DNA of 64,000 bases. Origin: Eustoma russellianum (taxonomy: Eukaryota > Streptophyta > Magnoliopsida > Gentianales > Gentianaceae). Shown here one piece after another: positions 10,983-23,640 of this stretch. The position numbers and the translations under genes were made by a program. The stretch spans positions 6,101,059 to 6,165,058 of the forward strand of contig AP025062.1 of assembly GCA_036186865.1 (NCBI GenBank), written 5' to 3'. Each line of letters opens with the position of its first letter. Position 1 is the stretch's first letter. The notes beneath the pieces are model-generated. The model was not told the origin of the DNA and did no database searches. It saw only the letters and a program-made list of their open reading frames with translations.

Positions 10983-13900
10983 GTGTTTCCAATGAAGCTA
11001 ATCTCATGGAATTGCAGGGGAGCTGCTTCCCCGTCGTTTCGAAGTGCAGTGTCAGAATTGATTCGCGATCATCATCCGGATATTCTGTTTTTATGTGAGA
11101 CTCGTACTCAGAGTAATGCGGCTGACTGGATGCTTCGGCGTGGTCGTTTTTCTAACCTAGTTGCTTCGGAAGCTAGGGGGTTTGCGGGGGGACTATGGTG
11201 TTTGTGGGATGATTCACGGGTGGATATCCGCTGTTTGGGTTGCACGGCACAATTGTTGAACTTGTTGGTTCGTATTAGGGGTCATAGGTGGCTACTTTCC
11301 CTTGTGTATGCTTCTCCAGTGGCGGTGATTAGGGATAAGTTTTGCGAGTATGTGGAAGGTATGAGTAAATTTGTCAATATTCCGTGGTTGTTGATTGGGG
11401 ATTTCAACCAAGTCACCAACCAATCGGAAAAGCGTGGGGGTCGGGCTGTGATTGCACATTCGGCTGAGCGAATGCAGCAGATGACCGAGGTTGCTTTGTT
11501 AGAGGAAGTTCTCTTCTTTGGCCCACGATTCACTTGGGATAATAAAAATAGAGCTTCCAGGCGTTTTAGCATTCAACAATGTCTTGACCAAGCATGGGCA
11601 AATATGAAGTGGCATGAATTATATCCGCTTGGGGGAATACAACACTTGCCGAAGGTCCATTCGGACCATCACCCCTTATTATTATCTATTGACAAGGAGG
11701 GCAATGCCCCGAGGCCCTCGCCTTCATTTCGGTTTAACTTGGTTTGGATGGAACATGGAGCTTTTAAGGAGTTCTTGGAGAAGGCTTGGGCGGATGTTCC
11801 AGGCGATTTTATTAGCACACTTCGCCTATTTACTAGCAAAGTCTGTAGTTGGAAGAGGGAGGTGTTTGGAAATATTGAGCAACGAAAAAAAGGTGTTTGG
11901 CGCGTATTCGGGGAATCCAAGAGGCTTTATCAGCTAGACCGTCAAATTTTCTATCTAAACTTGAGGTGACACTGGTGGAGGAGTACCAAACGCTTGTCAA
12001 GCTTGACACTCAGTATTGGGAGCAACGATCACGTCTGAAGTGGCTCACGGAGGGTGAGCAAAATACCGGTTATTTTCATAAGATGGTGGCTATGAGGAGA
12101 AGGCAAAAACAGTATTTACGGCTACAATGTGGCTCGGGCGAATGGATTTCAGACCCTATACCGTTAAAAGAACATATTGTAGCCTACTATGCTCGCTTGT
12201 ATACAGGTGCACATCGCCAAATAAATGTGCCTTGCAGGTTGGCCTTCCCGGCACTTACACATTCCGACAAGAACTTGCTGAATCGCCCCGTGTCACAGCG
12301 GGAGATTGAGATTGCTCTGTTTCAAATGGGTCCTGATAAAGCCCCTGGCCCGGATGGGATGCCTCCTGCTTTTTACCAGAAACATTGGGACGTGGTGGGA
12401 CAGTCGGTAACCTCCTTTGTGCTTGAGGCTTTTCGGTCAAAGCGTTTTCCAGCAGCTCTTAATGAGACGATAATAACTCTCATTCCAAAGGTTGCCCACC
12501 CCACGAGCATTAGCCAGTTCCGACCGATCGCACTTACCAATGTGGTGGTCAAACTAATCTCCAAGGTCATTGCGAATAGACTGAAGATGGTGATACATAA
12601 GCTTGTGTCCTCTGAGCAATATGCATTTATGCCGGGCCGCACCGCCTCCGAGAATATTATTATTGCACAGGAGATGATCCATTCAATGCGGCTGAAGAAG
12701 GGTCGAAAAGGTTCTATGGTGATGAAAATCGATCTGAGGAAGGCTTATGATAAGGTTGATTGGGGCTTCTTGCGTTCGGTTCTTCAAGCTGCTGGATTTA
12801 ATTCGGATTTGGTTGAACTAATCATGTATACTGTTACTTCGGCTAGCCTCTCGGTTCTTTGGAATGGGCAACGACTCACTAGTTTCCAGCCGTCTTGCAG
12901 GATACGCCAAGGGGACCCCTTAACCCCTTATATGTTTTTGTTGTGTATGGATGTCTTGGGCCAGTCCATACAACGGTCAGTGGAGAATAAGGATTGGGTG
13001 CCAGCTAAAGCCTCATGATCCGGGCCGGGCGTTTCTCATATATTTTTTGCGGATGATCTTCTACTGTTTGGGGAGGCTTCTATTAAGCATGCAAGTGTTA
13101 TGGAGGATGTTTTGAAGACTTTTTGCGTGTGGTCAGGACAAAGTGTTAGTCTCACAAAATCACAGTTTCACACATCAAAGAATACATCCCTGACCACTAT
13201 TAGTACGTTAGCAAGCACGTTGAAGATGAGGCACACGGTGGATCTTGGCAAATATCTGGGTGTACCTGTTCTTCATAGCCGAGTCACTACACGTACATAC
13301 CAGTATTTGGTGGAGAATACACGGAATAAGCTCGCCCTTTGGAAAGCCAAGGCACTTTCCCAAGCCGCCCGGGTCCTTCTCGTCAAGACTGTGTTATCAG
13401 CCCTTCCAAATTATACTATGCAGACTTCAGAGATTCCGAGGGGCGTTTTGGATAGTTTAGAGAAGCACATTAAAAAGTTTTTCTCGGATGAACTTGATGG
13501 TAAGTCCCGTTTACATTATATATCTTGGGATACTATTTGTATGCCGAAGGAGATGTGGGGACTTGGCATTAAGAATCTTAGACACGTGAATACATTATTT
13601 TTGATGAAATTGTGCTGGTCGTTGCTCGTGAACCGGGACCAGCTTTGGGCACGTATCTTATGGAGCAAATATGGCTCCCCCATTGTCGCACATGCTAGTA
13701 GGAGTGCGTCTGCAGTTTGGCAGGGTATACGCAGAAGTGTTCCGGTTATGATGAGAGGGCTGGAAATCGGGCAGCAGTTCGCTGGTGGAGGGGATGTGAT
13801 TACCAGTGGAGGCCGAGTAGCTCGGGTAAGTTCTATGTGGCGAGTGCGTATAAGTTTTTGACGGCTGAGACCGAAACACAGTCTGCCCAAGCGTGGCACA

Positions 13901-14388
13901 GCGTGTGGAAGTTGAAAGGACCTCTTCGCATGAATTATTTTCTTTGGAGATTACGACATAACATTTTACCATCAGTGAGTTTTTTGTGGAAACGGCATAT
14001 ATCGGACTCTGCTAAATGTCTGTTGTGTGAGAAGCTTGCAGTCAATGAGTTACATGAAGTACGCGACTGCGGGTGGGCAATGCAGGTATGGAAAAGGCTT
14101 CTTCATCGTGATGCTTGTCATCGCTTTTTTGCGGTTCGGAGATTGGACATTTGGGTGGATATGAATCTCTCGGAGAAGTTGACATGCCCAGAAGGTATCG
14201 CTAGTTGGGCGTATTTATTTTGGGAAGCTGTGTATGGAATTTGGTTTTGGCGGAATGGTTGTCTTCATGGCCGGAGAACGGATCGTGCATCACTTGGGGC
14301 GTTTGCCATGGAAATTACACGTAGAGTCAAAGTTTTACAAGTCACATATTGTATTGGATGTATAGAACCACATGTAGGAGTTGGGTAG
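10983..14388 (+). pseudogene. LINE-1 ORF2, endonuclease-reverse transcriptase (two frameshifts, one stop)
   Basis: The APE-type endonuclease (10983 to about 11890) shows SWNCRGAASP, FLCETRT, IGDFNQV and SDHHPLLL. The frame shifts in an A run at 11884-11891. The reverse transcriptase then runs in the next frame with DKAPGPDGMPPAFY, FRPIALTNVVVKLISKVIAN, MKIDLRKAYDKVDW and RQGDPLTPYMFLL. A TGA at 13016-13018 interrupts it just before the catalytic FADDLLLFGE (about 13050). A second shift near 13800-13850 leads to the C-terminal zinc finger (CLLCEK...NELHEVRDC). A gap of about 380 bp separates it from ORF1 and contains stops. Confidence 0.88.
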
Positions 14389-14559
14389 TTCTGCAGTTGC
14401 CTTTGATAGCTGACTTTTGATGTAAATATGATGTTTTTGGTTAAAGCGTAATGAAAATCGATCTTTTCCCGGAAAAAAAAAGCATAGATTTAATGGCTAA
14501 ATAATATTTTGTCCACTTCTATTGAATTCGAGTCTCTCTAATCGATTAAAAAAACACTG

Positions 14560-14815
14560 TATGCCGATTAATTTCCAATGACGGATAGAGAGGTCGGATG
14601 TACGCAATCATACACATGTGTTAGAAACGTACAGAGTTTGTTTCTCGATGACCCATACTGAAAATTGCGTCAAGTTTTGTCTTTCTCGATAACTCATAAT
14701 GAAAATTGCGTCAAGTTTTGTCGATCAACTGCTACTTATAAAAATTTAATGAAGTATTTTGCGTTATTCTATCATATTCCAAAGTCAAAGAAAGGTGTGT
14801 CCTTGACTCCAATGG
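14560..14815 (-). mobile_element. SINE family A, minus-strand copy beside GST-A
   Basis: It contains the family blocks in reverse: gtcggatgtacgcaatcata, gttagaaacgtacagag, tttctcgatgaccca and aaattgcgtcaag. The last block is duplicated internally (about 14668-14683 and 14700-14716). The family's tcaaagaaaggtgtgtcct end lies near 14785-14805, about 90 bp from the GST-A stop codon. Confidence 0.65.
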
Positions 14816-14905
14816 AAATAAAAAGAAACTAATAAACAAGAACATTTAAAATGAAAATCAAGCAATTCATTCCAAACCCATTGAATAAAAATAAAAAAGG
14901 GCACA

Positions 14906-16620
14906 TCAGTTTGAAGCAGCAGCAGCAGTCTTTGCTTGGTACTTCTTGAGAACTTGAAGAAGCTCTTCAGTCTCCGGCACAACATTTTTGATTGATTCTT
15001 GAGACAAAAATTGAGGAGCCCATGCAACAAGGCCTGGCGTCTTGGTTTCTTCAAGAAACTTTCTATTTACCAGAATTTCTGCTACCTTTAGCCATCCCAA
15101 GAAGCATCCAAATATTATATCAATGTATCCAATTTCATCCCCACCGAAAAATGCTTTTCCTTTGCTGCTCTTCACATAAACATCTTCCATCAATGTTACA
15201 CCTTCCATTATTTTGTCTGTTGCAGCTGCTTTTGACTCTTCATCTTTTGCTGCTGCTAGAACTCTTATAGCCGGAAACCACTATATTGGAAAGCATTGCA
15301 GGCACCCCAAAAATGGAAAAATGTTACTAATACCGACATTTATCATATTATATAACCAAACAATTATCAAGTAATAAAGCAAAAGTGGCTTTGCTTAAAT
15401 GAATCATGTACATTGTGACTTTTAGAGTGACTCGATTAAAGTTTTTGTTTTCATTTTCTTAAACCTACCACTCTTTTAACTTCGTTCAATGTTGAAACTT
15501 GGGCTTACATGAAGTGAAGCTCATACTCACTCAAAACCTTAAGGCAATGGATGGTGTTACATCATCCTCATATAACTCATATATTTTTTTCTTAAAGTAA
15601 CCAATTTAGGACAATATTCTCAATACTCACCCTCACGTGACAATTCTAAATGTCCGTTCTCACATGGCAACGTGGCTTGACATACGCAAGTGCCTTAGAA
15701 TCTGCACTCAATCACAAACCACAATCCAGGCATGAATGCGCCTTAGAACCCTCACTCAATCACAAACCACAATTCAGGCATGAACATCTGGACTTGATGA
15801 TGACAGACAATAAATGGCGAAGTATGGTTCAGGCAAGGTGTGAGTTCACATCTTTAAACATGCTCTGATACCATGTTGAACATTGGGCTTACATGAGGTG
15901 AGACTCAGATTCACTCAAAACCTTAAGACAATGGGTGGTGATACATCATTCTCATATAACTTATATATTTCTCTTAAAGTAGCCAATTTGGAAGAATATT
16001 CTCAATACTCGTCCTCACATGACAATTCTCAGTATTCAATAGTTTTTATTTTGGCCTGACAATTCTAAATGTCAACTTTTCATATTCTGTTCTCGTTAGT
16101 CTAAAAAATTATTAGACTTTGGATACTTAGACTCATACTCATATATCAATCAATTTAATCCAGACGTGCCATTTGGCGTTACACTTTTTCAGAACATGAT
16201 ACACTGGACACACTTGATATTTCATGAACAATTGAGCTAAAATGGATAAAGTAGATATTGTTAATATAAGAAGAAAGGGAAGTGGTAGTTAAGTAGGCTT
16301 ACCTTCTGGTCAAGATAAGCAGCCCAGAAGCGAGCATTGGCACGTTCGTACGGATGAGTAGGAAGGATGGAAGTTCCATCAGTCCACCTCTCGTCAATGT
16401 ATTCAACGATTATGTGAGATTCACATAAGGGAGTATCGCCATGAATGAGCACAGGGATCATCTTGTGAATAGGGTTTGATTTAAGAAGAAGCTCGCTTTT
16501 ATTTGGAAAATTTTCTTGCACAAATTCATAGTCTATAGACTTGAGACTGAGTGCAAACTCGACCCGATTCACATATGGGCTTGCTTTTGCACCCAAAAGT
16601 TTCAACTGATTTCCCCCCAT
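14906..16620 (-). CDS. Tau-class glutathione S-transferase, GST-A (2 exons, intact)
   Basis: Exon 1 is 16620-16303 (106 codons) and exon 2 is 15280-14906, giving a 230-residue protein, the usual tau size. The splice sites are gtaag at 16302 and ag at 15282-15281, phase 0. The N-terminal thioredoxin-like domain has ASPYVNR with the probable catalytic Ser14, then HKMIPVLIHG and CESHIIVEYIDE (Glu67-Ser68) for glutathione binding. Exon 2 codes the helical C-terminal domain, starting WFPAIRVLAAAK and including FFGGDEIGYIDI. Tau GSTs are cytosolic plant enzymes that join glutathione to electrophiles such as herbicides and stress products. The 1022-bp intron holds a TRIM. The sequence differs clearly from GST-B and GST-C, so this is an older paralogue. 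The substrate is unknown. Confidence 0.93.
15490..16007 (-). mobile_element. TRIM in the GST-A intron, copy 2
   Basis: Two LTR-like repeats start tgttgaa at 15490 and 15874 and end ttctcaata (second end 16007). gctctgatacca at about 15862-15873 is the reverse of the Met-tRNA primer site and touches the right repeat, so the element runs on the minus strand, the same way as the gene. The interior holds two near-copies of a caatcacaaaccacaatccaggcatgaa block. It lies wholly within the intron and leaves the splice sites untouched. Confidence 0.8.
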
Positions 16621-16721
16621 TGCTTAAAAAAATCTCAAGAACTTGAAGAGTTTATATGATGGAAGCGAAGATCAGAATCTTTATCTTGGCACGGTGTTCT
16701 AAGGAAGCTGATGCACTGAGT

Positions 16722-16731
16722 ATTTTATAGT
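16722..16731 (-). promoter_or_regulatory. Probable TATA box of GST-A
   Basis: On the minus strand this reads ctataaaata, about 100 bp upstream of the ATG at 16620. GST-C has a TATA-like motif at the same distance. No experimental start site is available. Confidence 0.6.
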
Positions 16732-16734
16732 GGA

Positions 16735-17190
16735 TTGAGAAATGTTGTGCAAGAAACGACGAGAAATGTTGTGCAAGAAACATGAAAAAATGGTAAGGCG
16801 ACTCCACATTTGTTTTTTTGTGTTTTTCAGGCTTCCAGCTTGTCTATTCGGAAGGACGTACTTGCTTACGCTGTATATAGCTTTGCTTTTCTTGATTTTG
16901 GGTAAAAGACACATAAGAGCATGACTCCATTAATCTCCATGCACATATGTACTTTTGATTCTACTTTTTCGATTGTTCCTCCTTAGATTTTCGTCAGATT
17001 TTAATTAAAGTTCGAACAACGACAAGTGTCTATGTCACTTCAGGTTACACAGGATGTATATAGAGATATAAATCAGGTTCTTAAGACCCACTAGTAGAAT
17101 TTTGTCATAGCACATGGATATCATAAATCAGGTTCTTAGGGCCCACTAGTAGAATTTTGTCATAGCACAGGAATAGCACAAGGAGCTCAT
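16735..17190. other. Spacer with short direct repeats
   Basis: No gene. The motif gagaaatgttgtgcaagaaac is doubled near 16737-16780. A larger direct repeat, containing aaatcaggttctta and cccactagtagaattttgtc, lies at about 17070-17108 and 17128-17168. Confidence 0.6.
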
Positions 17191-17395
17191 TGGCATCGAA
17201 GGAACAACCAACGGGTTGTCCTGTCAGCCTATAAGGTCATTCCACGGACTAATAGTACTCTCATATTATGCAGCTAGCCTGGAGAGTTCAAACATTCTTG
17301 TCTTCGGCAAGTTCGAACCCCTGACGTTCCTTTCGAAACCCCCTATCTGGAACCACTAGGATATGTCCTAGAGACTTCGTCAAATTTTCATTGGT
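17190..17395 (-). mobile_element. tRNA-derived SINE candidate (family E)
   Basis: Read on the minus strand, tatcctagtggttccagat resembles a pol III A box. About 45 bp later caggggttcgaacttg matches a B box. The stretch has no ORF and sits directly left of the Copia element. No second copy was found in the window to fix its ends. Confidence 0.45.
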
Positions 17396-17412
17396 GAAAC
17401 AAAAGGAAGTTT

Positions 17413-18176
17413 TGTTGGAGACAATCAATCATGTACCAAGACACAGTCGTTCAATGTGTGCATATGAACAATACAAAAATAATCAAACCCGGGGCGAGTC
17501 GAGGACTCTGTCCTTAAGACGTATTGCTCCGGTATACTGTGCCCAACCGGTGTGAGCAATCGTCTCCCAGGATACAACGGGTACCTGTTTAGTTGAGCGG
17601 CACTGCTGAACTTGAACTACTTCGAACCTTCGAATGTCCTGACTTCTCCTGGACGTGATGCAAGCCTCGAATGCTATGAATGCAGAATGCTATGAAATGC
17701 CAGAGCAAGGTGTGTAAATAAATGATCCCTTAGCCCTCTTTATATAGGGAAGTCGGTTAGAGAACAAGGTACCGTGACCGTTGGATCAAAACCGAAATTT
17801 GATTTAGGCCGTTAGATGAAAACCTCCTATCTAAATTAGGAAGATTTAATCTCAGCCTTTGGATTGAAGATAGATTAGCAGGTTTAAACCTGAAGCGTTA
17901 GATGGAAACCACATTCGGTTGGGGTGGTTAGGACAAATTAAATCTCGGCCGTTAGATTAAAGATGCCTTCCCTGCCACCGTTAGATCAAACCAGATTGAT
18001 CTTATCTTATATCGAAGGATACCGTTTGAATCAGATTTAAACAACCGTTCGATTTAAACCATAACCGAACGCCTTATCAAACTTAACCGCGTTTTGTTTA
18101 AACGTAACCGTGCAACTGCGTTTTCCATCCACTTTGAGAATTAATTTCTCATTCACCCATTTCAATTTCTCCAACA
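17413..18176 (-). repeat. 3' LTR of the minus-strand Copia element
   Basis: It is nearly the same as 22368-23130. On the minus strand, cctatataaagag near 17738-17748 is a TATA-like promoter motif. Confidence 0.9.
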
Positions 18177-18666
18177 ATCCCCCACATGAATGGAAATTAA
18201 AGCAAATGCATATGCAGACTCTAAGGAGAAGTCAGACAAGAAAATATTGCATCAGAAGAGGTAGCTTCTGGCTTTGAACCTTTCATAGTGATGTACCATC
18301 GGATTCACTCGGCTAATTAGTGACTTGATGTCTTGAATCAGTCAGCCTTTGTTGTGAACCTAGACAACAATACTCACACAACATTTTCTTTAACACCCTT
18401 TTGGTTCTCATGGTTGTGTTCGTTTTGGCCATGAACAACCTGGTTTCAGAAAGTGTTTTAGAGAAATCTTGCCTCTTAGACTTCCTCATAGAAGCGGCCC
18501 CACTTCACACTTACATAGGTGATTCCTATCAAGAGTATTCTGCCATACTCCACTTGACGTATCAAGATATAGGACACCATTAAAAGCTTTAGCTTACCCT
18601 AAACATTCTCTGCAGACAGCACTTTTATGTGACGGAATGAGTAAGTGCTCACTGAACCTTCGTAAC

Positions 18667-21600
18667 TTAGTTGTCCCATTGAGCCAAGATTCTGGGATCT
18701 CCAATCAACAAGGTTGGGTTACCGTTACAAAGATCTTGCATTATAGGCTTTAGTCCCATTCCGTTTGTCAATCTTGACATCTGATCTCTAGGCAAGCCTT
18801 TTGTAAGCGAATCCACAAGATTCTCCATTGATTTTACATAATCAATGGAAATCACGCCATTAGAGATCAACTGTTTAATGGTGTTATGTCTCCGACGTAT
18901 GTGTCGTGACTTACCATTGTTAATGCTGCTTTGGGCACGTCCTATTGCTGACTGACTATCACAGTGTATGCTAATAGGAGCAATCGGCTTAGGCCAGCAA
19001 GGAATATCCTCTAGGAAATTCCGAAGCCACTCAGCCTCTTCCCCAGCTTTGTCCAACGCTATGAACTCAGCTTCCATAGTGGACCGAGCTATGCATGTTA
19101 GTTTCGTGGATTTTCATGACACAGCAGCACCACCAACAGTGAACACGTATCCACTTGTGGACTTTGAATCCTTACTGTCTGATATCCAATTTGCATCGCA
19201 ATATCCTTCTAATACTGCTGGATATCTCGTGTAATGTAGTCCAAGATTCATTGTGCATTTCAGATACCTCATCACTCTGTTAAGAGCTTTCCAATGATCA
19301 TCACTTGGATTACTGGTAAACCTGCTCAACTTGTTTACTGAACAAGCTAAGTCTGGTCTTGTACAATTCGTTATGTACATCAGACTCCCGATTACCTGAG
19401 AGTATTTCAACTGAGCTACAGGTTCGCCTCGATTTTTCCTTAAGTATACACTTAAGTCAAGCGGAGTCTTTACTGGTTTCACATCAACCATATTAAACCG
19501 TTTTAGAACAGACTCAATATAGTGAGTTTGTGACAGTACGAGTCCCTCGGTCATCCTAGAAATTTTAATTTCTAGAATAACATTGGAAACTCTCATATCC
19601 TTCATATCGAAGTTCCTCGTCAACATCTTCTTTGTGTTTAAGATTATGTCCCGAGTACTCCGCATGATTAGCATGTCATCTACATAGAGACACACTATTA
19701 CATATGCATTATGTGTGCTCTTAATATATAGACACACTTGTCACACTCATTGATCTTGAAACCATTAGCTAGCATAGCTTGATCAAACTTCAAGTGCCAC
19801 TGTTTAGGCGCTTGCTTAAGTCCGTACAATGATTTAACGAGTCTACAAACCTTAGACTCTTGTCCTGGAACCACAAACCCTTCGGGTTGTTCCATATAGA
19901 TTTCTTCATCCAACTCACCATTCAGAAAAGCAGTCTTCACATCCATCTGATGGATTTCCAAGTTATAGACTGCAGCAATTGCAACTAGCATCCTTATAGA
20001 AGTGATCCTAGTCACTGGTGAGTAGGTGTCAAAAAAGTCAAAGCATTCCTTTTGTCGATAGCCTTTAGCTACAAACCTGGCTTTATACTTTTCAATAGAC
20101 CCATCCTCTTTCAGTTTCTTCTTGAAAACCCACTTGCAACCAAGTGGTTTACTTCCAGGTGGAAGGTCAACCAACTCCCAAGTGTGATTTTGAAGAATTG
20201 AGTCTATTTCACTGTCGACTGCCTCTTTCCAGAATGGAGCTTCTGGAGCAGACATAGCCTCGGAAAAGTTCCTTGGATCATTTTCTACCATATAGGTTAG
20301 AAAATCCGGTCCAAACGAAGTTGGCATTCTGGCACGCTTGCTTTGACGAAGCTCATCATCTTCTTGAGGAGTCGTCTCACGCATTCGCTTACCAAATCTT
20401 GTTTCTTCTTGAATTTTGTCTTTCCTCGGAAAGACATCTTCAAAGAACACTGCATTCTTTGACTCCATGACAACGTTTTTATGTATGTCAGGAATATCCG
20501 ACTTGTGCACCAAGAACCGATATGCACTACTGTTAGTTGCATAACCGATGAATATGCAATCAACCGTTTTAGGCCCAATTTTCACCTGTCTTGGTCTAGG
20601 TACAGCAACCTTCGCCAGACATCCCCACACTTTCAAGTATTTGTAACTAGGCTTGTAGCCTTTCCAAAGCTCGAAAGGGGTTACATCCATCTTCTTAGAT
20701 TGAATTCTGTTTAAAATGACGTTGGCTGAGAGGATTGCTTCCCCCCCACAAGTTCTAAGGTAAACCGAACTTATCAACATAGCATTCATCATCTCTTTTA
20801 GAGTACGGTTCTTGCGTTCAACAATGCCATTCGATTGAGGTGAATATGGTTCAGTCGTTTGATGAATAATGCCATGATCTGAACAGAATTCATTAAACGG
20901 TGTATCATATTCGCCACCTCTATCAGTTCGAATTGTTTTAATTCGTTTTCTAAGTTGATTCTCAATTTCATTTTTATAATCCTTGAAAGCATCAACGGCC
21001 TCGTCTTTGCTGCTTAGCAAATATACATAACAGTATCGTGTTCAATCGTCGATAAAAGTTACAAAATACTTTTTACCACCTCTCGTTTGCACAAATTTTA
21101 AATCACACACATCGGTATGAATTAAATTCAAAGGTTCAGTGTTCCTTTCTATTGAAGGAAATGGCGCCTTTGCTATCTTCGCTTCAACACATATTTGACA
21201 TTTTCCTTTATTATTAAAGTCCAGTTTGGGCAATAAGTCAAGATTACTCATACGTTGTATTGACTTTTAATTAACATGTCCCAAACAAAAATGCCATAAA
21301 CAAGAAGACTCAAGCATGTAAGCAGAAGAGGAAGCAATTTTATTAGTCTCTGCGAGCAAATCTCTTTTGGGTACAATAGTGATGACATTCAATTTAAACA
21401 TCCTATTCGCAAGTACCCCTTTCCCAAATACATGCCATTTTTCGAAAGAATAACTTTATTAGACTCTAACACTAGTCTAAAACCATGCATGACTAGAAGA
21501 GATCCAGATACTAAATTCTTCTGAATATCAGGGACGTGCAACGTATTCTGCAAAGTCAGATGCTTCCCTGAGGTGAGCTTCAGAACAACTTTGCCCTCGC

Positions 21601-22212
21601 CTTCAATCTTCGAAGAGGCCGAGTTTCCCATGTAAAGTTGTTCATTGTTCTCGGGCTAGTACTCCGTGAACATCTCTCTGCTGGAGCAAACATGTCTAGT
21701 GGCGCCAGTATCAAGCCACCACTCACGTACGTTCCCCACAGCATTGCACTCTAAGACTACCGGCAAGAGATTCAGATCATCCAATGCATCGACTATGTTG
21801 GCCTTTGCCTTGGTTTGCTTCTTCTTGGGCTTTCTGCATTCATTGCTGACATGCCTCTGAATGCCACAGTTGTAGCATTTCTCGGTGAACTTCTTGGCGA
21901 TCTACTTGCCTTTCTTGTTCACCCCGAGTTGGCCTTTCTTTTTCTTGGCCTCAGCAACATGGGCCTTAGCCTGACCAGAGCTAGATTGTGGCGCTCTCTC
22001 AGATCTACGATTGTCCTCCTCAATGCGGAGTCGAACAATTAGATCTTCCAACGTTTGAAGAAGCTTCCACTGAACTTTTCCGGTTTCTCCACTTGGGCCA
22101 CTGCAGGACCCTGTGCAGGAGGAGCATGTCTTGGCACCCCAGCAGTTGGTGCCATTGGAGCAGAGCTCTGAATGTCTGCGTCATGAACGGAGCCAGAGCT
22201 AGCGTTCTCCAT
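18667..22212 (-). pseudogene. Gag-pol of the minus-strand Copia element (deleted and frameshifted)
   Basis: Reading leftwards: a start at 22212 gives MENASSGSVHDADIQ, which reaches EKPEKFSG. It then jumps straight to the zinc-knuckle end of gag with CYNCGIQRHVSNEC (about 21840-21880), so most of the gag core is absent. Protease has WWLDTGATRHVC (about 21710). Integrase carries [29 protein letters not shown] and HGIIHQTTEPYSPQSNG. Reverse transcriptase has CKWVFKKK, DVKTAFLNGELDEEIYM and LYVDDMLIM. RNase H ends near 18667 with SAIGRAQSS and VDSLTKGL. At least five breaks lie between 18667 and 22212. Confidence 0.87.
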
Positions 22213-22367
22213 CAGATTTCTGTTCAGTTGATCAAAACGTATAGATCAGAACAGAATCAGATTTAAGAAAGGAGTAGAAGTAGACTGCAAATCAGTATGA
22301 ACACTGCCTTTGCGGGAAATAAAAAAAAACGGTACAGAAGTAATTGAATAAGAATACGTCTTAAGAT

Positions 22368-23130
22368 TGTTGGAGACAATCAATCCTGTACCAAGACACA
22401 GTCGTTCAATGTGTGCATATGAACAATACAAAAATAATAAAACCCGGGGCGAGTCAAGGACTCTGTCCTTAAGACGTATTGCTCCGGTATACTGTGCCCA
22501 ACCGGTGTGAGCAATCATCTCCCAGGATACAACGGGTACCTGTTCAGTTGAGCGGCACTGCTGAACTTGAACTACTTCGAACCTTCGAATGTCCTGACTT
22601 CTCCCGGACGTGATGCAAGCCTCGAATGCTATGAATGCAGAATGCTATGAAATGCTAGAGCAAGGTGTGTAAATAAATGCACCCTTAGCCTCTTTATATA
22701 GGGGAATCGGTTGGAGAAAAAGGTACCGTGACCGTTGGATCAAAACCGAAGTTTGATTTAGGCCGTTAGATGAAAACCTCCTATCTAGATTAGGAAGGTT
22801 TAATCTCAGCCTTTGGATTGAAGATAGATTAGCAGGTTTAAACCTGGAGCGTTAGATGGAAACCACATTCGGTTGGGGTGGTTAGGACAATTTAAATCTC
22901 GGCCGTTAGATTAAAGCTGCCTTCCCTGCCACCGTTAGATCAAACCAGATTGATCTTATCTTATATCAAAGGATATCGTTTGAATCAGATTTAAACAACC
23001 GTTCGATTTAAACCATAACCGAACGCCTTATCAAACTTAACCGCGTTTCGTTTAAACGTAACCGTGCAACCGCGTTTTCCATCCACTTTGAGAATTAATT
23101 TCTCATTCACCCATTTCAATTTCTCCAATA
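22368..23130 (-). repeat. 5' LTR of the minus-strand Copia element
   Basis: It pairs with 17413-18176; scattered single-base differences show it is not a fresh insertion. Its right end reads caata where its partner has caaca. Confidence 0.9.
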
Positions 23131-23640
23131 AATTTCACCAGTTTCCTTTGAAATTATATACGTTCAGTGTATACCTCATTCGGTACTTGAGTTACAAAAT
23201 TGCTCCAACAACTTTACTAGAATTCAGGCTTGAATTATGCTGCGTTTGAGATTATCGTTCAATAAATGACAATAATATAGATGTATGGTGCAACATATAT
23301 AATATGTCATCTACGTTGTCTCTAATATAAAATTATCGATTTTTACGAATAATATCGAAATTTTGTATGCATGATAGAAAAGAATGAAAAGGAAAAACCG
23401 AGTTAGACTTCTGTTTGAAAATTTATTTTGGTAACTGTAACCCATAACCAAACACAACCTAGTGTTCAATCAACTTATCTTGTCCATTCGCTGTTATTTA
23501 TTTTTTAAGACTATAGATAGGTCGTGTTACTCCGGAATATGCACGGGATCTTATTTGTTTTAATTTAGCTTCGACAAAATATTACATGTACTATACTGAA
23601 GAAACAAATTCGAGAGTAAAAGTTCATTAATAATAACGTT
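23131..23640. other. Intergenic AT-rich DNA
   Basis: No ORF, RNA gene or element end could be supported. Confidence 0.5.

Larger units (their letters stand above)
9137..14476 (+). mobile_element. Full-length plant L1-type LINE (LINE-1), decayed
   Basis: A 5.3-kb non-LTR retrotransposon bounded by a 17-bp direct repeat, aaaaagcatagatttaa, at 9120-9136 and 14477-14493. That is the target-site duplication expected of L1-type target-primed insertion. It has a short 5' UTR, ORF1 with a zinc knuckle, ORF2 with endonuclease, reverse transcriptase and a C-terminal zinc finger, and a short A-rich tail. The ORFs hold frameshifts and a stop, so it is dead by its own proteins. The second LINE at 47417-52620 is a diverged member of the same lineage. 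Confidence 0.92.
17413..23130 (-). mobile_element. Minus-strand Copia LTR retrotransposon with collapsed gag
   Basis: LTRs of about 764 bp lie at 17413-18176 and 22368-23130 (tgttggagacaatcaatc to ttctccaa(c/t)a). The flanking 5-mers agttt (17408-17412) and aattt (23131-23135) differ by one base and may be a worn target duplication. On the minus strand a polypurine tract gtgggggat ends next to the LTR at 18177. The Met-tRNA primer site is not visible beside the 5' LTR. The coding order is gag, protease, integrase, reverse transcriptase, RNase H, which is Copia. Most of gag is missing and pol is broken, so it is non-autonomous. It sits between GST-A and GST-B. Confidence 0.92.
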
